Shown: positions 1 through 8,927, counted from the first letter of the stretch. The stretch is 64,000 bases of DNA from an uncultured Bacteroidia bacterium (GCA_902785755.1 CACZZO010000009.1:1-64000), one strand, 5' to 3'. The notes: generated by a model not told the origin, from the sequence alone. Translations and numbers: made by a program.

Positions 1-104
1 AAAACGCCCAATTTTCGGGAAAAAGTGTCTTTTGTGCGGCAAAAATGCGCAAAATGTGTGTGAAATGTGTGTGTGATTTTTGCAAATGGCGTTGTTTTTT
101 GCTA

Positions 105-112
105 TAATTTTG
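105..112 (+). promoter_or_regulatory. -7 promoter box TAATTTTG
   Basis: The box matches the Bacteroidetes housekeeping consensus TAnnTTTG and lies 25 nt before the first start codon, at 138. It probably drives the two following surface-protein genes, which are only 23 bp apart. Confidence 0.6.
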
Positions 113-137
113 GACGCAAATACCAATTCTTATCACT

Positions 138-1994
138 ATGGAAAAAGCAAGACTAATAATTTACACCCTACTTGCGCTCCTGTTATTGGAATCGGCGTCT
201 GCGTTTGCACAAGTCACTACGGGGCGCGATTTTTGGGTGACACTGTTACCCAATAGCAGAGAAGGCGAAATCCCAGAGCCTGCCCTGTGGATTAGTGCCA
301 ACGAGTCCACTACAGGAAGCGTGACAAACCCCAACACGGGTTGGCAGGAAGACTTTTCGGTGGAGGCCGGATGCAGCATCTACATTCCCATTCCATTAGA
401 ACAGGCTTTTGAGATGCACCTTTCGGATACGGTGCTCAACATCGGCCTGCATGTGACGGCCAAACAGCCTGTTTCCGTAGTCGTGGCCAATTACGAAGGG
501 GCCTGTTTCGATACATCCAAAGCCTTGCCAACCAATACATTGGGCAGCGAATATCTGGTGCAGACCTACGAGAATTTTGGAACGTATGATTTTGTGCGCT
601 CTGTTTTGTCCGTCGTCGCCACAGAGGACAACACCACCGTGGATTTTCAGTTGAGTTGCGAAACGATGAACCACCATCAGGCCAACCAGCCACTTTCGGT
701 GACCTTAAATGCAGGGCAGGTCTATCAGTTGCAATCGGAGCATTTGTGCAATTTTTCAGGAACGCGCGTGACCTCCCGCGACGGAAAACCCATCGCCGTG
801 TTTGCAGGCAACCGAGGCTTGGGCGTACCTTATTTCAACACGCCCTACATCGACCATGCTGAAGAGGTGATGCTGCCTGCGTCCACTTTAGGCCGCCATT
901 TTGTGGTGACGCAATCCCTTCGCCGCCCTGCCGACTATGTGCGCGTTACAGCCATGAAAGACCATTGCGAGGTGCGCAGGGACGGCACTTTGGTGCGTAC
1001 CCTCAATGCAGGGCAGTCCTTCGTTTTTGAACTTACCGACGACTATCCCGCCATCTATCTCGAAACCTCTGAACCCGCCATCGTCGCCAAGTTCTTTTAT
1101 GGCCACGACGATATTCCAGGTGCTATAGGCGACCCCGCCATGGCCACCATACTCCCGATGGAGCAGCAAACAAACCGCGCCCTGTTTTGCGCCCACAACA
1201 CCCTCATTTCAAAATGGCATTATCTCAACATAGTGACCGAAACCGCTTCAGTATCAGGGATGCAACTTGACGGCGAGCCTATTGGCGACCTTTTTGAAGT
1301 GGTGGCAAGTAAGCCCGAATATGCCTACGCGAGATTCCAGATTGCCGACACGACACACCTCTTGGAGAATACGGAAGGCGGCTTTGTGGCCCATGTTTAT
1401 GGCATGGGTGGTGCCGAAGCCTATTCCTATTTCCTTGACGCGGCGATGCTCACAACCGCGCTGACGGTGAACGACACAAACGAATGGCTTCACCCCGATG
1501 GCTTCTATTTTGACCTGAATGAACCTTTGAACCTCGATTTACACTTGAATTATGAGATGACCGAGGCTCATTGGACATACGGCGACGGCATGACGGAAAT
1601 CCTCACCGACACGGAGGCTTGGCATACCTATTCCACACAAGGCAACTATCCCGTGACTTGCGAGGTGTTCAGAACCGACGCACAAGGGCGGCGCGTCATG
1701 GCTGGCTATGTGAGCACCATAATTCACGCTGGCTATGAAAGTGTGGAAAGCCACGACTATACCAAAGAATGTAACCTGTTTCCCAATCCAGCCAACTCGA
1801 AAGTGAGCATCGAGGGCCAAGGCATCACTTCTGTCCGGCTGACGAACTGCTACGGGCAAGTTGTCATGGAAAAGGCTTGTGAGTCCACTGACTCTATGAT
1901 GCTTGACTTAACGGAATTGCCGATAGGCATTTATATTATTGAAGTCGTTGCATCGAGCTATCGTACTATAAAACAATTAGTTATAAGTAGATAA
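138..1994 (+). CDS. T9SS-sorted surface protein with IgGFc-binding-like N-terminal region and PKD domain
   Basis: The 618-residue protein starts with a signal peptide of about 25 residues ending in SAFAQ. The N-terminal half begins with the GRDFW pattern seen in IgGFc-binding-like domains of large Bacteroidetes surface proteins. A PKD-like fold follows at about residues 460-535, with the typical YGDG turn. The last 80 residues form a type A T9SS sorting domain, containing FPNPANS and ending in a basic tail. It should therefore cross the inner membrane by Sec and be exported and anchored, or released, by the Por system. The ligand is unknown. It is followed after 23 bp by a second T9SS protein, probably in the same transcript. 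The secretion route is clear; the binding role is only suggested by family resemblance. Confidence 0.85.
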   Translation: MEKARLIIYTLLALLLLESASAFAQVTTGRDFWVTLLPNSREGEIPEPALWISANESTTGSVTNPNTGWQEDFSVEAGCSIYIPIPLEQAFEMHLSDTVLNIGLHVTAKQPVSVVVANYEGACFDTSKALPTNTLGSEYLVQTYENFGTYDFVRSVLSVVATEDNTTVDFQLSCETMNHHQANQPLSVTLNAGQVYQLQSEHLCNFSGTRVTSRDGKPIAVFAGNRGLGVPYFNTPYIDHAEEVMLPASTLGRHFVVTQSLRRPADYVRVTAMKDHCEVRRDGTLVRTLNAGQSFVFELTDDYPAIYLETSEPAIVAKFFYGHDDIPGAIGDPAMATILPMEQQTNRALFCAHNTLISKWHYLNIVTETASVSGMQLDGEPIGDLFEVVASKPEYAYARFQIADTTHLLENTEGGFVAHVYGMGGAEAYSYFLDAAMLTTALTVNDTNEWLHPDGFYFDLNEPLNLDLHLNYEMTEAHWTYGDGMTEILTDTEAWHTYSTQGNYPVTCEVFRTDAQGRRVMAGYVSTIIHAGYESVESHDYTKECNLFPNPANSKVSIEGQGITSVRLTNCYGQVVMEKACESTDSMMLDLTELPIGIYIIEVVASSYRTIKQLVISR

Positions 1995-2017
1995 TTGAGA
2001 ATAAAACCCAAAACACC

Positions 2018-3898
2018 ATGAAGAGACTAATCACCATCCTCATCGCCCTGTGCGCAACAACAGCGCAAGCGCAACTCATCGTCACCTCGGCTGACTCCAT
2101 CCAGCAATGCACCCCCGAATGGTTGGTGCGTAACGTGCTGCTCGAAAGCGGCGTGACGGTTTCCAACGTCCGCTTCAACGGCTCGCCGGACATCATCGAC
2201 TGCAACAGCATCGGCTATTTTGATACAGGCAACAGCCCGACCAACTTGGGCATCGATGCGGGACTTGTCCTTGCCACGGGTGGCGTTTCGGTGGCGGTCG
2301 GGCCGAATGATCGCGATGACAAAATCGTGCGAACCAGCTGCGGAGAATACATCGACGAAACCCTCGAAGCCATTTCTTATGCTCCAGATTCGGTCTTCGA
2401 CATGGCCGTGCTTGAGTTCGACTTCGTGCCTTGGGACAAAGAGGTTTCGTTCAACTATGTGTTTGCCTCGGAGGAATATTTGGAGTGGGTTGGCTCGTAT
2501 TACAACGATGTTTTTGGCTTTTTCGTCACGGGCATCAACCCTGAAGGCGGCTACTACGAAAACCAGAACATGGCCCTAATCCCAGGCACTGACGAAACAG
2601 TGAGCATCAACAGTGTCTATACCCAGCACAATTCGGAGTATTTCGTGAACAATGCAGGCGGACAAACCATTCAATTTGACGGTTTTACGACAGTGTTGAC
2701 CGTGAGTTTCAGGGTGGAACCCTTCACGGAATACCATATCAAAATGGGCATTTGCGACGTGGGCGACCCCGACTGGGACTCGGGCGTTTTCCTTGAGGCG
2801 CACAGTTTCATGTCGAATTTCACCTACGACATGACCATCGACAAGACACCTTATCAGGAAATCCCTGAAAGCCAATATTTTTGTACTAATCACAGCATCG
2901 ACTTCGGTACCGTTACCGAGTGGAATTACGACGACATAGTTTGGTATTTCGGTGACGGCACTTCGGCTCATGGTGCCAATGTCTTGCACGCCTACGCCGA
3001 AGATGGCGTTTACGAGGTCGTGAATGTGTTGCGCAATCCCCATCGCGCCCAAGATTCGCTCTTCCTGACCACCACCATCGAAACGAGGTCGTTTTCCTCA
3101 TCGGAGGAGGCTGCCACTTGCCAAAGCGAGCCTTACCTTTGGCATGGGCAACTTTTGGAGCAAACGGGTGTTTACACAGACACCCTGCCGTCCATTTCTG
3201 GCTGCGACAGCATTGTTACATTGCATCTTGTTGTCTATGAGGATTATACAACAGAAATCGATGAAACACACTGCGAAAAGTTTGATTGGAACGGCCAAAC
3301 CTACATGGAGTCAGGAGTTTACGAATACCTCGGACAAAGCATCCACGGTTGCGACAGCACTGCCATTTTGAACCTTACCATCAAACACAATTACGTTTCA
3401 GCCTTGCAAGGCCCTGAATGGGTGGTTGCGGAAGGCATCTATAGCTATGCCGTCCCCGATTCCCTGACCATCGCGCCCGGCACCTTGACTTGGACGTGCA
3501 GCCGCCCCGAATGGCAAATCACGCCTTCCAACGACGGCTATCACTGCGACCTTGGGGCAACTACCTTTGGGCAAGGCATCCTAACCGCCCGAACAGGCGT
3601 AGAATGTGACTCCCTTTTCAGCATTACGGTCAATGCGTCAGGGTTTGATGTGGAAGAAAACAAAACGACCGAAATACAGCTTTTCCCCAATCCTGCCTAT
3701 TCACAGGTGAGTATTGTAGGCACACAAATCAACCACATCCGAATGATAAACGGCCTTGGACAAGTGGTCTTGGAGCATGTTTGCGAATCGGAAAGCCTTG
3801 TTGTCTTAGAAATCGGTTCGTTGCCTAATGGCGTTTATTCGGTGGAAATCGCCACGACGAGCGGGAAGGTGGTCAAACAATTATTGTTGTTGCAATAG
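2018..3898 (+). CDS. T9SS-sorted choice-of-anchor L domain protein with PKD domain
   Basis: The 626-residue protein has a signal peptide of about 18 residues ending in TAQAQ. Residues of about 25-270 resemble the choice-of-anchor L region, with the pattern GIDAGLVLATG, a typical beta-rich surface module. A PKD domain with YFGDGTS follows near residue 310. Two tandem modules of about 40 residues follow near 366-405 and 412-452, each running W-G-Q ... SGVY ... GCDS ... L, a repeat common in Bacteroidales surface proteins. The C-terminal 80 residues are a type A T9SS sorting domain with FPNPAYS. It lies 23 bp after a similar T9SS gene and converges on gpmA. The function is probably adhesive or structural, but no ligand can be read from the sequence. 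Confidence 0.87.
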   Translation: MKRLITILIALCATTAQAQLIVTSADSIQQCTPEWLVRNVLLESGVTVSNVRFNGSPDIIDCNSIGYFDTGNSPTNLGIDAGLVLATGGVSVAVGPNDRDDKIVRTSCGEYIDETLEAISYAPDSVFDMAVLEFDFVPWDKEVSFNYVFASEEYLEWVGSYYNDVFGFFVTGINPEGGYYENQNMALIPGTDETVSINSVYTQHNSEYFVNNAGGQTIQFDGFTTVLTVSFRVEPFTEYHIKMGICDVGDPDWDSGVFLEAHSFMSNFTYDMTIDKTPYQEIPESQYFCTNHSIDFGTVTEWNYDDIVWYFGDGTSAHGANVLHAYAEDGVYEVVNVLRNPHRAQDSLFLTTTIETRSFSSSEEAATCQSEPYLWHGQLLEQTGVYTDTLPSISGCDSIVTLHLVVYEDYTTEIDETHCEKFDWNGQTYMESGVYEYLGQSIHGCDSTAILNLTIKHNYVSALQGPEWVVAEGIYSYAVPDSLTIAPGTLTWTCSRPEWQITPSNDGYHCDLGATTFGQGILTARTGVECDSLFSITVNASGFDVEENKTTEIQLFPNPAYSQVSIVGTQINHIRMINGLGQVVLEHVCESESLVVLEIGSLPNGVYSVEIATTSGKVVKQLLLLQ

Positions 3899-3924
3899 GA
3901 GTGTTGATATTTCTAACCCCTACC

Positions 3925-4671
3925 TCACTTCGCCTTCCCTTGGTTGGCGACGGCGGCCATCAGCGCGGCCACTTTTTCAGGGTCGCCGAGGAAGAAGTCC
4001 TTTTGCAATTTCATGTTGTCGTCGAACTCAAAGACATACGGGATGCCCGTCGGGATGTTGAAAGCGATGATTTCATCGTTGCCCATGCCTTTCAATACTT
4101 TCACCACGCCGCGCAGGCTGTTGCCGTGAGCCACCACAAGCACTTGGTCGTGGGTCTCGAAGGCCTTCATGATGTTGTTCTCGTAGTAAGGCATCACACG
4201 CTCGATGGTGTCGCAAAGGGCTTCGGTGAGCGGGATTTGCTCGTCGGTGAGTTCGGCATAGCGTGGGTCCATGCGGGGGCTTTTCGGGTCGTTCATCTCT
4301 AACGCAGGCGGACGCACATCAAAGGCGCGACGCCACAGGCGCACTTGCTCGTCGCCGTATTTCTCGGCGGTCATCTTCTTGTCCAAGCCTTGCAGTTGGC
4401 CATACGACTTCTCGTTCAGTCTCCACGACTTATAGACTGGTAGCCAGTCCATGTCCATAGCCTCAAGAGCCAAGTTCAGGGTCTTGATGGCGCGTTTGAG
4501 GTAAGAGGTGAAGCAGATTTCGGGCTTGTAGCCGTTCTCTTTCAGCGTTTTGCCTGCTTCGATGGCTTCTTGGACGCCTTTCTCCGAAAGGTCAACATTG
4601 GTCCACCCCGTAAAGAGGTTCAATTTGTTCCATTCACTTTCTCCGTGACGGATTAGGATTAGTTTTTTCAT
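3925..4671 (-). CDS. gpmA: 2,3-bisphosphoglycerate-dependent phosphoglycerate mutase
   Basis: This cytosolic enzyme interconverts 3- and 2-phosphoglycerate in glycolysis and gluconeogenesis. The 248 residues match the usual dPGM length. The phosphohistidine motif LIRHGESEWN is at the N-terminus and is followed by NLFTGWTNVDLSEKG, diagnostic for this branch. The second catalytic histidine lies in VAHGNSLRG near residue 182. The gene converges with the upstream surface-protein gene, 26 bp away. Its own promoter is uncertain: the nearest good minus-strand box (4791-4798) lies in the Abi locus, and a hairpin with a T-tract stands between them, so gpmA may depend on read-through past that hairpin or on a weaker box closer by. 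Confidence 0.97.
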   Translation of the reverse strand: MKKLILIRHGESEWNKLNLFTGWTNVDLSEKGVQEAIEAGKTLKENGYKPEICFTSYLKRAIKTLNLALEAMDMDWLPVYKSWRLNEKSYGQLQGLDKKMTAEKYGDEQVRLWRRAFDVRPPALEMNDPKSPRMDPRYAELTDEQIPLTEALCDTIERVMPYYENNIMKAFETHDQVLVVAHGNSLRGVVKVLKGMGNDEIIAFNIPTGIPYVFEFDDNMKLQKDFFLGDPEKVAALMAAVANQGKAK

Positions 4672-4715
4672 ATTCGCTTTGGTTTTACAAATTTGTTGTT
4701 CAAGAAAAGATTGTT

Positions 4716-4723
4716 TATTTTTG
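4716..4723 (+). promoter_or_regulatory. -7 box TATTTTTG for the Abi locus A mRNA
   Basis: A TTG at 4693-4695, 20 nt before the box, gives a full Bacteroidetes promoter on the plus strand. A transcript from here would cross the hairpin at 4746-4780 in the sense opposite to the small RNA before reaching the HEPN gene at 4840. Confidence 0.6.
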
Positions 4724-4734
4724 CAACGTTTTTA

Positions 4735-4787
4735 TAAAAACTAAACCTCGAAGTTTGACATTGCGACAGGGACTCCGAGGGATTACG
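4735..4787 (-). ncRNA. Abi-associated hairpin RNA, locus A
   Basis: On the minus strand a box TATCTTTG (4791-4798) is followed after 10 nt by a stem (4776-4780 with 4746-4750, CCTCG/CGAGG), a 25-nt loop, and then TTTAGTTTTT. This is the layout of a tiny transcription unit of about 50 nt with an intrinsic terminator. The same arrangement, with related loop sequence (TGTC, GTCAAACT), occurs beside two other Abi genes in the window. The AbiF RNA motif known from comparative genomics is the likely match, but I cannot run its covariance model. The orientation is inferred from the promoter box and T-tract. Confidence 0.55.
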
Positions 4788-4790
4788 GTG

Positions 4791-4798
4791 CAAAGATA
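4791..4798 (-). promoter_or_regulatory. -7 box TATCTTTG for the locus A hairpin RNA
   Basis: The minus-strand box lies 10 nt from the base of the hairpin, the same spacing (10-11 nt) as at the other two Abi loci. It could also serve gpmA if the hairpin is read through. Confidence 0.6.
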
Positions 4799-4839
4799 AG
4801 TAAATAATTCCAATTGTTCGACAATTATTCTAAAAAAAG

Positions 4840-5508
4840 ATGAAATATGCTGATTTTGAGAATGCTTTTTCTGCTGCGAGGCTCAACAAATACAGAAAAG
4901 CCTGTAACGGGAACGACATAAAAGCATTGACACTTTATCGTCATAATGTCAAATTGTGCCAGAAAATATATGGTGTTCTGAACGTGTTTGAAATCGTATT
5001 GCGCAATGCCATCAATAAACACTACACCTTTGTTTTCAATGATGCAGATTGGATATTTCATCAATTACAAAAAGGCGGAATGTTGGAATTTTCTACCCAC
5101 AGAAATGAAGTACTGCAAAGTATCAATGAAATGGTCAAGGAAAACAAATACACTCCAGACAAAGTTGTGTCATCGGTTAGTTTTGGCTTTTGGACCTATA
5201 TGTTTACGAGAGTACCTTTTCGTCTTGGAAATCAATCTATTTTGCAAATCTTCCCAAACAGACAAACAGGTCTTGGACAGAAGGCTATTTTCAAGGAATT
5301 ACAACAAATCAAGCAATTCCGAAACCGCATTGCACATCACGAGCCTATTTGTTTTGATGCCAATGGTCACAAAAGCTTGGTGTATGCACAGACAAACTAT
5401 ACTCTTATTTTGAAATACATTTCTTTTTTGGGATACGACAAAGATGAACTGCTTTTTGGCCTTGATGCAAAACCTGACAGAGTGATGAATCAGATATCAA
5501 TACTGTAA
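4840..5508 (+). CDS. Abi family (AbiF-type) HEPN protein, locus A
   Basis: The 222-residue cytosolic protein belongs to the Abi_2/AbiF type of abortive-infection proteins. The signature is an RxxxxH HEPN ribonuclease motif, R161 to H166 in RNRIAHHEP. An upstream helix contains FEIVLRNAINKHY, the usual first conserved block. HEPN proteins of this kind are expected to cleave RNA when released from control, stopping growth during phage infection. It is clearly a paralogue of the protein at 51060: both open with MKY.DFE and share FGFW.YMF-like and IAHHEPICF blocks. The hairpin RNA just upstream on the other strand is the candidate regulator. The RNase activity is family knowledge; toxicity here is inferred. 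Confidence 0.85.
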   Translation: MKYADFENAFSAARLNKYRKACNGNDIKALTLYRHNVKLCQKIYGVLNVFEIVLRNAINKHYTFVFNDADWIFHQLQKGGMLEFSTHRNEVLQSINEMVKENKYTPDKVVSSVSFGFWTYMFTRVPFRLGNQSILQIFPNRQTGLGQKAIFKELQQIKQFRNRIAHHEPICFDANGHKSLVYAQTNYTLILKYISFLGYDKDELLFGLDAKPDRVMNQISIL

Positions 5509-5518
5509 CCCATCAAAT

Positions 5519-7186
5519 CTAACCTGTTTTTCTTTCCCGATGTCGCTTAGGCTGTTGTTCCTCTTTGGCTTCAGGCTCCGCTACGGCAGAAGTTTCCGTC
5601 GTGGTTTCTTCCGGCGTGACTTCAGGAGCGGCCTGCGGCATTTCGGCTTCAATGCGGCGGAAAATGTCGTCCTTGTCGCGGGGACGAGCCTCGTCGTGCC
5701 ACTTGAAGCCTTGCAAATAGCGGCTGCTTTCGCTTAGGTCGCTTTCGGGATACATGGTTTCCGAAATGCCCTTGAACGACTTGATGATGGAGATGTTTTG
5801 GTTTTCCATTTCAATGACCATCGTCTCGGAGTTCGACACATCGATGCCGATGAGTCCGCCGTCGTCGTCGCGAATCCAATAGATGGTCTCGGCTTTGTCG
5901 CCGTCCACATTGACGCGGTGGATGCCGCCGTCCTTGAAGCGCGAGGTGATGTCCGTGCCCTTGATTTGGTTGAAGCCCTCAACGGTATCCTGCGAAATGA
6001 TGAAAGCGTTGCCCTTTTGCAGCACCCAATCTATGGCTTGGTCCTTGATTTTGATGTCGATGTCGATGCCGGTCATTTGGCTGTCTTCGGCCCAAAGGAT
6101 GGGATTGACGCGCATCCGAATGGTGGAATCGGCCATCAAATAGGTCAACGTGTCGCATTTGCCTTGCATGTCACTCTTGAAAAAGCGCACATTGCGGCGG
6201 GCGATGAGTTTTTTGGCCTCCTCTTTTTGTTTGTCGAAATACATGAAAAGCGTGTCGCCGTGGATATAAAGCGAGTCGCTGTTGTCGTTGTCGTAACTGA
6301 TGGCGTATGCGCTATCGGTGGCAAAGGAAAGCCCCTTGTTCTCCCACATTTCCACATAGTTGCCTCGCATGACCACCTTGTAGGAGGTATCAATCATATC
6401 TACATGGTCGTAGGCCTTGGCCAAGCCAATATTGCGGTTGTAGTACATCGAATCCGACTTCATCCGCTGAGTCTCATTGCGCATCACAGGTCTTTTGTCC
6501 AAGAAGGCAATATCCTCATCCACAAGGTAATAGCCATGCTCGCCGTCCAAAGTGTTCTCTTCGTTGATGATGATTGTCGGCCCCTCAAACCACATCTTCT
6601 CGATGTTCGTGTTATAATATAAGGTGTCGGTGAACATCTGGTATTTCGGGCTGGTCACCTCCACATTCTCAAAAAACGAGAACTCCTTGAGGTCGTCGCG
6701 GTAATAGCCGATGCAACTGATGAGGGTTTTGTCGCCGCGATAGGTGGTCGCGCTATCGGGATAACAGGCCAAATGCAAGTTGCGGTCGTAGGTCAGGTAT
6801 TCGGTGAGCAAAATCGTGGAATCGTCCATCAGTTTCACGTTGTCGAAAAACTCGGCAAAGCGCGTATTGCCGTCATAATCAAGCAAATCGCTGAAGATTT
6901 CAACGCTATCGTTGACGATGATATGCACATTCTGGAAAGCGTTGAAACTGTTGGTTTTCTCGAAGAAATAGGCCGAGTCGCAAAAGAAATAGGCCGAGTC
7001 GTGACGCATCTTGACATTGCCGATGAGCCGCTGCATGTCGCCCATGCTTTTGGAGAACGTGGCCACATCGTAATGCTCGATATGGATGCGGGTTTTCTTG
7101 CGTTGCACGGTGTCTTGCTCCTGAGCCACAACGGTTTGCGACAACAGGAGGAAAAACGACACTATGAGCAACAACTTGGCTTTCAT
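5519..7186 (-). CDS. OstA-like (LptA superfamily) outer-membrane biogenesis protein
   Basis: The 555-residue precursor has a signal peptide ending at VVAQ, about 23 residues in, and an OstA/LptA-like repeated beta-strand region over most of its length. The periodic pattern is D-S-A-Y-F ... F-x-N-V-x-I, seen in strands such as RLIGNVKMRHDSAYF. LptA-type proteins form a periplasmic bridge that carries lipopolysaccharide to the outer membrane; this larger Bacteroidetes form is presumed to do related work. The C-terminus is low-complexity and rich in E, T and basic residues. I start at the ATG at 7186 rather than the GTG one codon earlier, because a -7 box TAATTTTG sits at 7204-7211. Confidence 0.85.
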   Translation of the reverse strand: MKAKLLLIVSFFLLLSQTVVAQEQDTVQRKKTRIHIEHYDVATFSKSMGDMQRLIGNVKMRHDSAYFFCDSAYFFEKTNSFNAFQNVHIIVNDSVEIFSDLLDYDGNTRFAEFFDNVKLMDDSTILLTEYLTYDRNLHLACYPDSATTYRGDKTLISCIGYYRDDLKEFSFFENVEVTSPKYQMFTDTLYYNTNIEKMWFEGPTIIINEENTLDGEHGYYLVDEDIAFLDKRPVMRNETQRMKSDSMYYNRNIGLAKAYDHVDMIDTSYKVVMRGNYVEMWENKGLSFATDSAYAISYDNDNSDSLYIHGDTLFMYFDKQKEEAKKLIARRNVRFFKSDMQGKCDTLTYLMADSTIRMRVNPILWAEDSQMTGIDIDIKIKDQAIDWVLQKGNAFIISQDTVEGFNQIKGTDITSRFKDGGIHRVNVDGDKAETIYWIRDDDGGLIGIDVSNSETMVIEMENQNISIIKSFKGISETMYPESDLSESSRYLQGFKWHDEARPRDKDDIFRRIEAEMPQAAPEVTPEETTTETSAVAEPEAKEEQQPKRHRERKTG

Positions 7187-7203
7187 CACTTCAATTAATG
7201 CCG

Positions 7204-7211
7204 CAAAATTA
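7204..7211 (-). promoter_or_regulatory. -7 box TAATTTTG for the OstA-like gene
   Basis: This TAnnTTTG match on the minus strand is 18 nt before the ATG at 7186. It is divergent from the mazG promoter box at 7253-7260. Confidence 0.6.
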
Positions 7212-7252
7212 AGATTATTGTCTGAATTGAGCCAACGAAACGAAAAATCCTT

Positions 7253-7260
7253 TATTTTTG
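7253..7260 (+). promoter_or_regulatory. -7 box TATTTTTG for mazG
   Basis: This consensus box lies upstream of the damaged mazG reading frame. Its presence suggests the locus was expressed as an independent unit until recently. Confidence 0.55.
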
Positions 7261-7307
7261 ACGCAATGAAATACCATCACAAAACCTACAAAACTTGCAA
7301 AACCTCA

Positions 7308-7614
7308 ATGAAAATGACGATAAAAGAAGCCCAAGCCGCCGTCGATGAATGGATTAAGACCCAACATGGCCTTGCTCACCGAAGAAGTCGGCGAATTGGC
7401 CCGCATCATCGCCCGAACCTACGGCGAGCAATCCTTCAAGGAATCGGACAAGAACCGCGACCTCGGCGACGAAATGGCCGACATCCTTTGGGTGCTGATT
7501 TGCCTTGCCAACCAAACTGGCGTCGACCTCACTGAGGCTTTCGCCAAGAATATGGAGAAGAAGACACAGCGGGATAGGGAGCGGCATTTGAGGAATGAGA
7601 AGTTGATGGCATGA
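7308..7614 (+). pseudogene. MazG-like nucleotide pyrophosphohydrolase, frame-disrupted by an internal deletion
   Basis: MazG-like enzymes hydrolyse nucleoside triphosphates to monophosphates and are small helical proteins of about 100-110 residues. The N-terminus reads MTIKEAQAAVDEWIKT in one frame. The remainder, NMALLTEEVGELARI through DLGDEMADILWVL, reads in another frame and includes the metal-binding EEVGE and DEMAD motifs. At the junction near 7362 about ten residues usually present between these blocks are missing and the frame shifts. A 89-residue protein could still start at 7345 with an alternative N-terminus, so residual function is possible. The last codons (RDRERHLRNEKLMA) are duplicated 1.5 kb downstream. 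An assembly error cannot be excluded. Confidence 0.7.
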
Positions 7615-7642
7615 ATCAAGTTGAGTTTTCTCTGCCAATTAT

Positions 7643-7703
7643 TTTAAAATCTTCAATGAAATGAAGAAATTCGATTGAAAATCTTCAATTGAATGAAGAT
7701 TTT
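7643..7703. repeat. 61-bp direct repeat, left copy, flanking the ATPase gene
   Basis: This copy matches 8867-8927 at all but two positions by eye. Each copy contains two half-units beginning AAAATCTTCA. The second half is a perfect 10-bp inverted repeat, AAAATCTTCA with TGAAGATTTT, around a 6-nt spacer. The left copy ends three bases before the promoter box of the ATPase gene. Confidence 0.9.
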
Positions 7704-7705
7704 TG

Positions 7706-7713
7706 TATTTTTG
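7706..7713 (+). promoter_or_regulatory. -7 box TATTTTTG for the DUF4143 ATPase
   Basis: The box lies inside the longest reading frame (from 7693), so that upstream ATG would precede the transcript. This supports translation from the ATG at 7735, 21 nt after the box. Confidence 0.7.
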
Positions 7714-7734
7714 CGGAGTAAAAACGATCAAACC

Positions 7735-8871
7735 ATGATACAAAGAGCATTGAAAGAAGTGATTGGGACTTCCATGCAACCGAACAAGGTGATGTTGGTG
7801 TTTGGAGCAAGAAGAGTTGGCAAAACAGTGTTAATCAAGCAATTGATTGAACAATTCAAAGGCCAGGTTCTTTTTCTGAATGGAGAAGATGCCTCGACAG
7901 AAGAGATGTTTAGCACACGAACAGCCTCACATTATCGCCAACTTTTGAGTGGTACTGACCTGCTCGTCATTGATGAAGCGCAAAGTATCCCTGACATCGG
8001 CAAGATTCTGAAACTCATTGTGGACGAGGTGGAAGGTATCCGTGTGTTGGTTTCGGGTTCTTCTTCTTTCGATTTGCGCAACCAAACGGGTGAGCCTTTG
8101 GTGGGGCGTTCCACCACTTTCCGTCTTTCCTCTTTGTCGGTGGGCGAGTTGCTTTCGCAACAGCCAGCGGCGCAACTGCTGCTTGATTTGGACGAACACC
8201 TTGTTTACGGCGGTTATCCCGAACTGCTTTCCATTCCAGATTTCGAGCGTAAGCAGGTCTATCTTTCAGAACTGGCGCAGTCGTATCTGCTGAAAGACAT
8301 CCTCACTTTGGACGGCATCAAAAACTCTGGAAAGATGTTCAATTTGCTTCGGTTGGTGGCCTTCCAAATGGGCAGCGAAGTGTCGTATGAAGAACTGGGG
8401 CGGCAGTTAGCATTGAGCCGCAACACCGTTGAGAAATACTTGGATTTGCTGACAAAGACCTTTGTCATTTACCGGCTTCCGGCCTTTTCTAACAATCCGA
8501 GAAAGGAAGTCAGCAAGGCGGGCAAATGGTATTTCTACGACAACGGTATCCGCAATGCCATCATCGGCGACTTCCGCCCGCTTGCGCTCAGGCAGGATGT
8601 TGGCGCACTATGGGAGAATTTCCTGATTTCGGAACGTATAAAGATGAATGACAACCTGCATCATCGGGCGGAGTATTATTTCTGGCGCACCTATTCCGGG
8701 CAGGAGATTGACTTGATTGAAGAGCGCAACGGCGAAGTAAAAGCCTTTGAGTTCAAATGGGGCAGCAAGAATCCGAAAGTTCCAGCCTCATTTAAAGAAC
8801 AGTATCCCGATGTGTCCTATACGGTGGTTACCCGCTCCAATTTTGTGGATTTCTGTACAGAAAAACTTTAA
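7735..8871 (+). CDS. AAA ATPase with C-terminal DUF4143 (nuclease-like) domain
   Basis: The protein of about 378 residues starts MIQRALKEV. The Walker A motif is GARRVGKT, about 25 residues in, and Walker B is LLVIDEAQ near residue 80. A winged-helix-like segment (LGRQLALSRNTVEKYLDLL) sits near residue 230. The C-terminal DUF4143 region has an acidic and lysine pattern, EIDLIEE then FEFKW, reminiscent of PD-(D/E)XK nucleases. Such ATPases are abundant in Bacteroidetes and archaea, and their cellular role is unsettled. The gene is bounded exactly by 61-bp direct repeats; the right copy begins at the stop codon. This is suggestive of a mobile or recombination-inserted unit, but no transposase is present. 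Confidence 0.88.
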   Translation: MIQRALKEVIGTSMQPNKVMLVFGARRVGKTVLIKQLIEQFKGQVLFLNGEDASTEEMFSTRTASHYRQLLSGTDLLVIDEAQSIPDIGKILKLIVDEVEGIRVLVSGSSSFDLRNQTGEPLVGRSTTFRLSSLSVGELLSQQPAAQLLLDLDEHLVYGGYPELLSIPDFERKQVYLSELAQSYLLKDILTLDGIKNSGKMFNLLRLVAFQMGSEVSYEELGRQLALSRNTVEKYLDLLTKTFVIYRLPAFSNNPRKEVSKAGKWYFYDNGIRNAIIGDFRPLALRQDVGALWENFLISERIKMNDNLHHRAEYYFWRTYSGQEIDLIEERNGEVKAFEFKWGSKNPKVPASFKEQYPDVSYTVVTRSNFVDFCTEKL

Positions 8872-8927
8872 AATCTTCAATGAAATGAAGAAATTCGTTT
8901 GAAAATCTTCAATGGAATGAAGATTTT
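8867..8927. repeat. 61-bp direct repeat, right copy
   Basis: This is the right partner of 7643-7703, differing at two positions. It overlaps the ATPase stop codon (8869-8871). The pair brackets the gene and its promoter. Confidence 0.9.
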
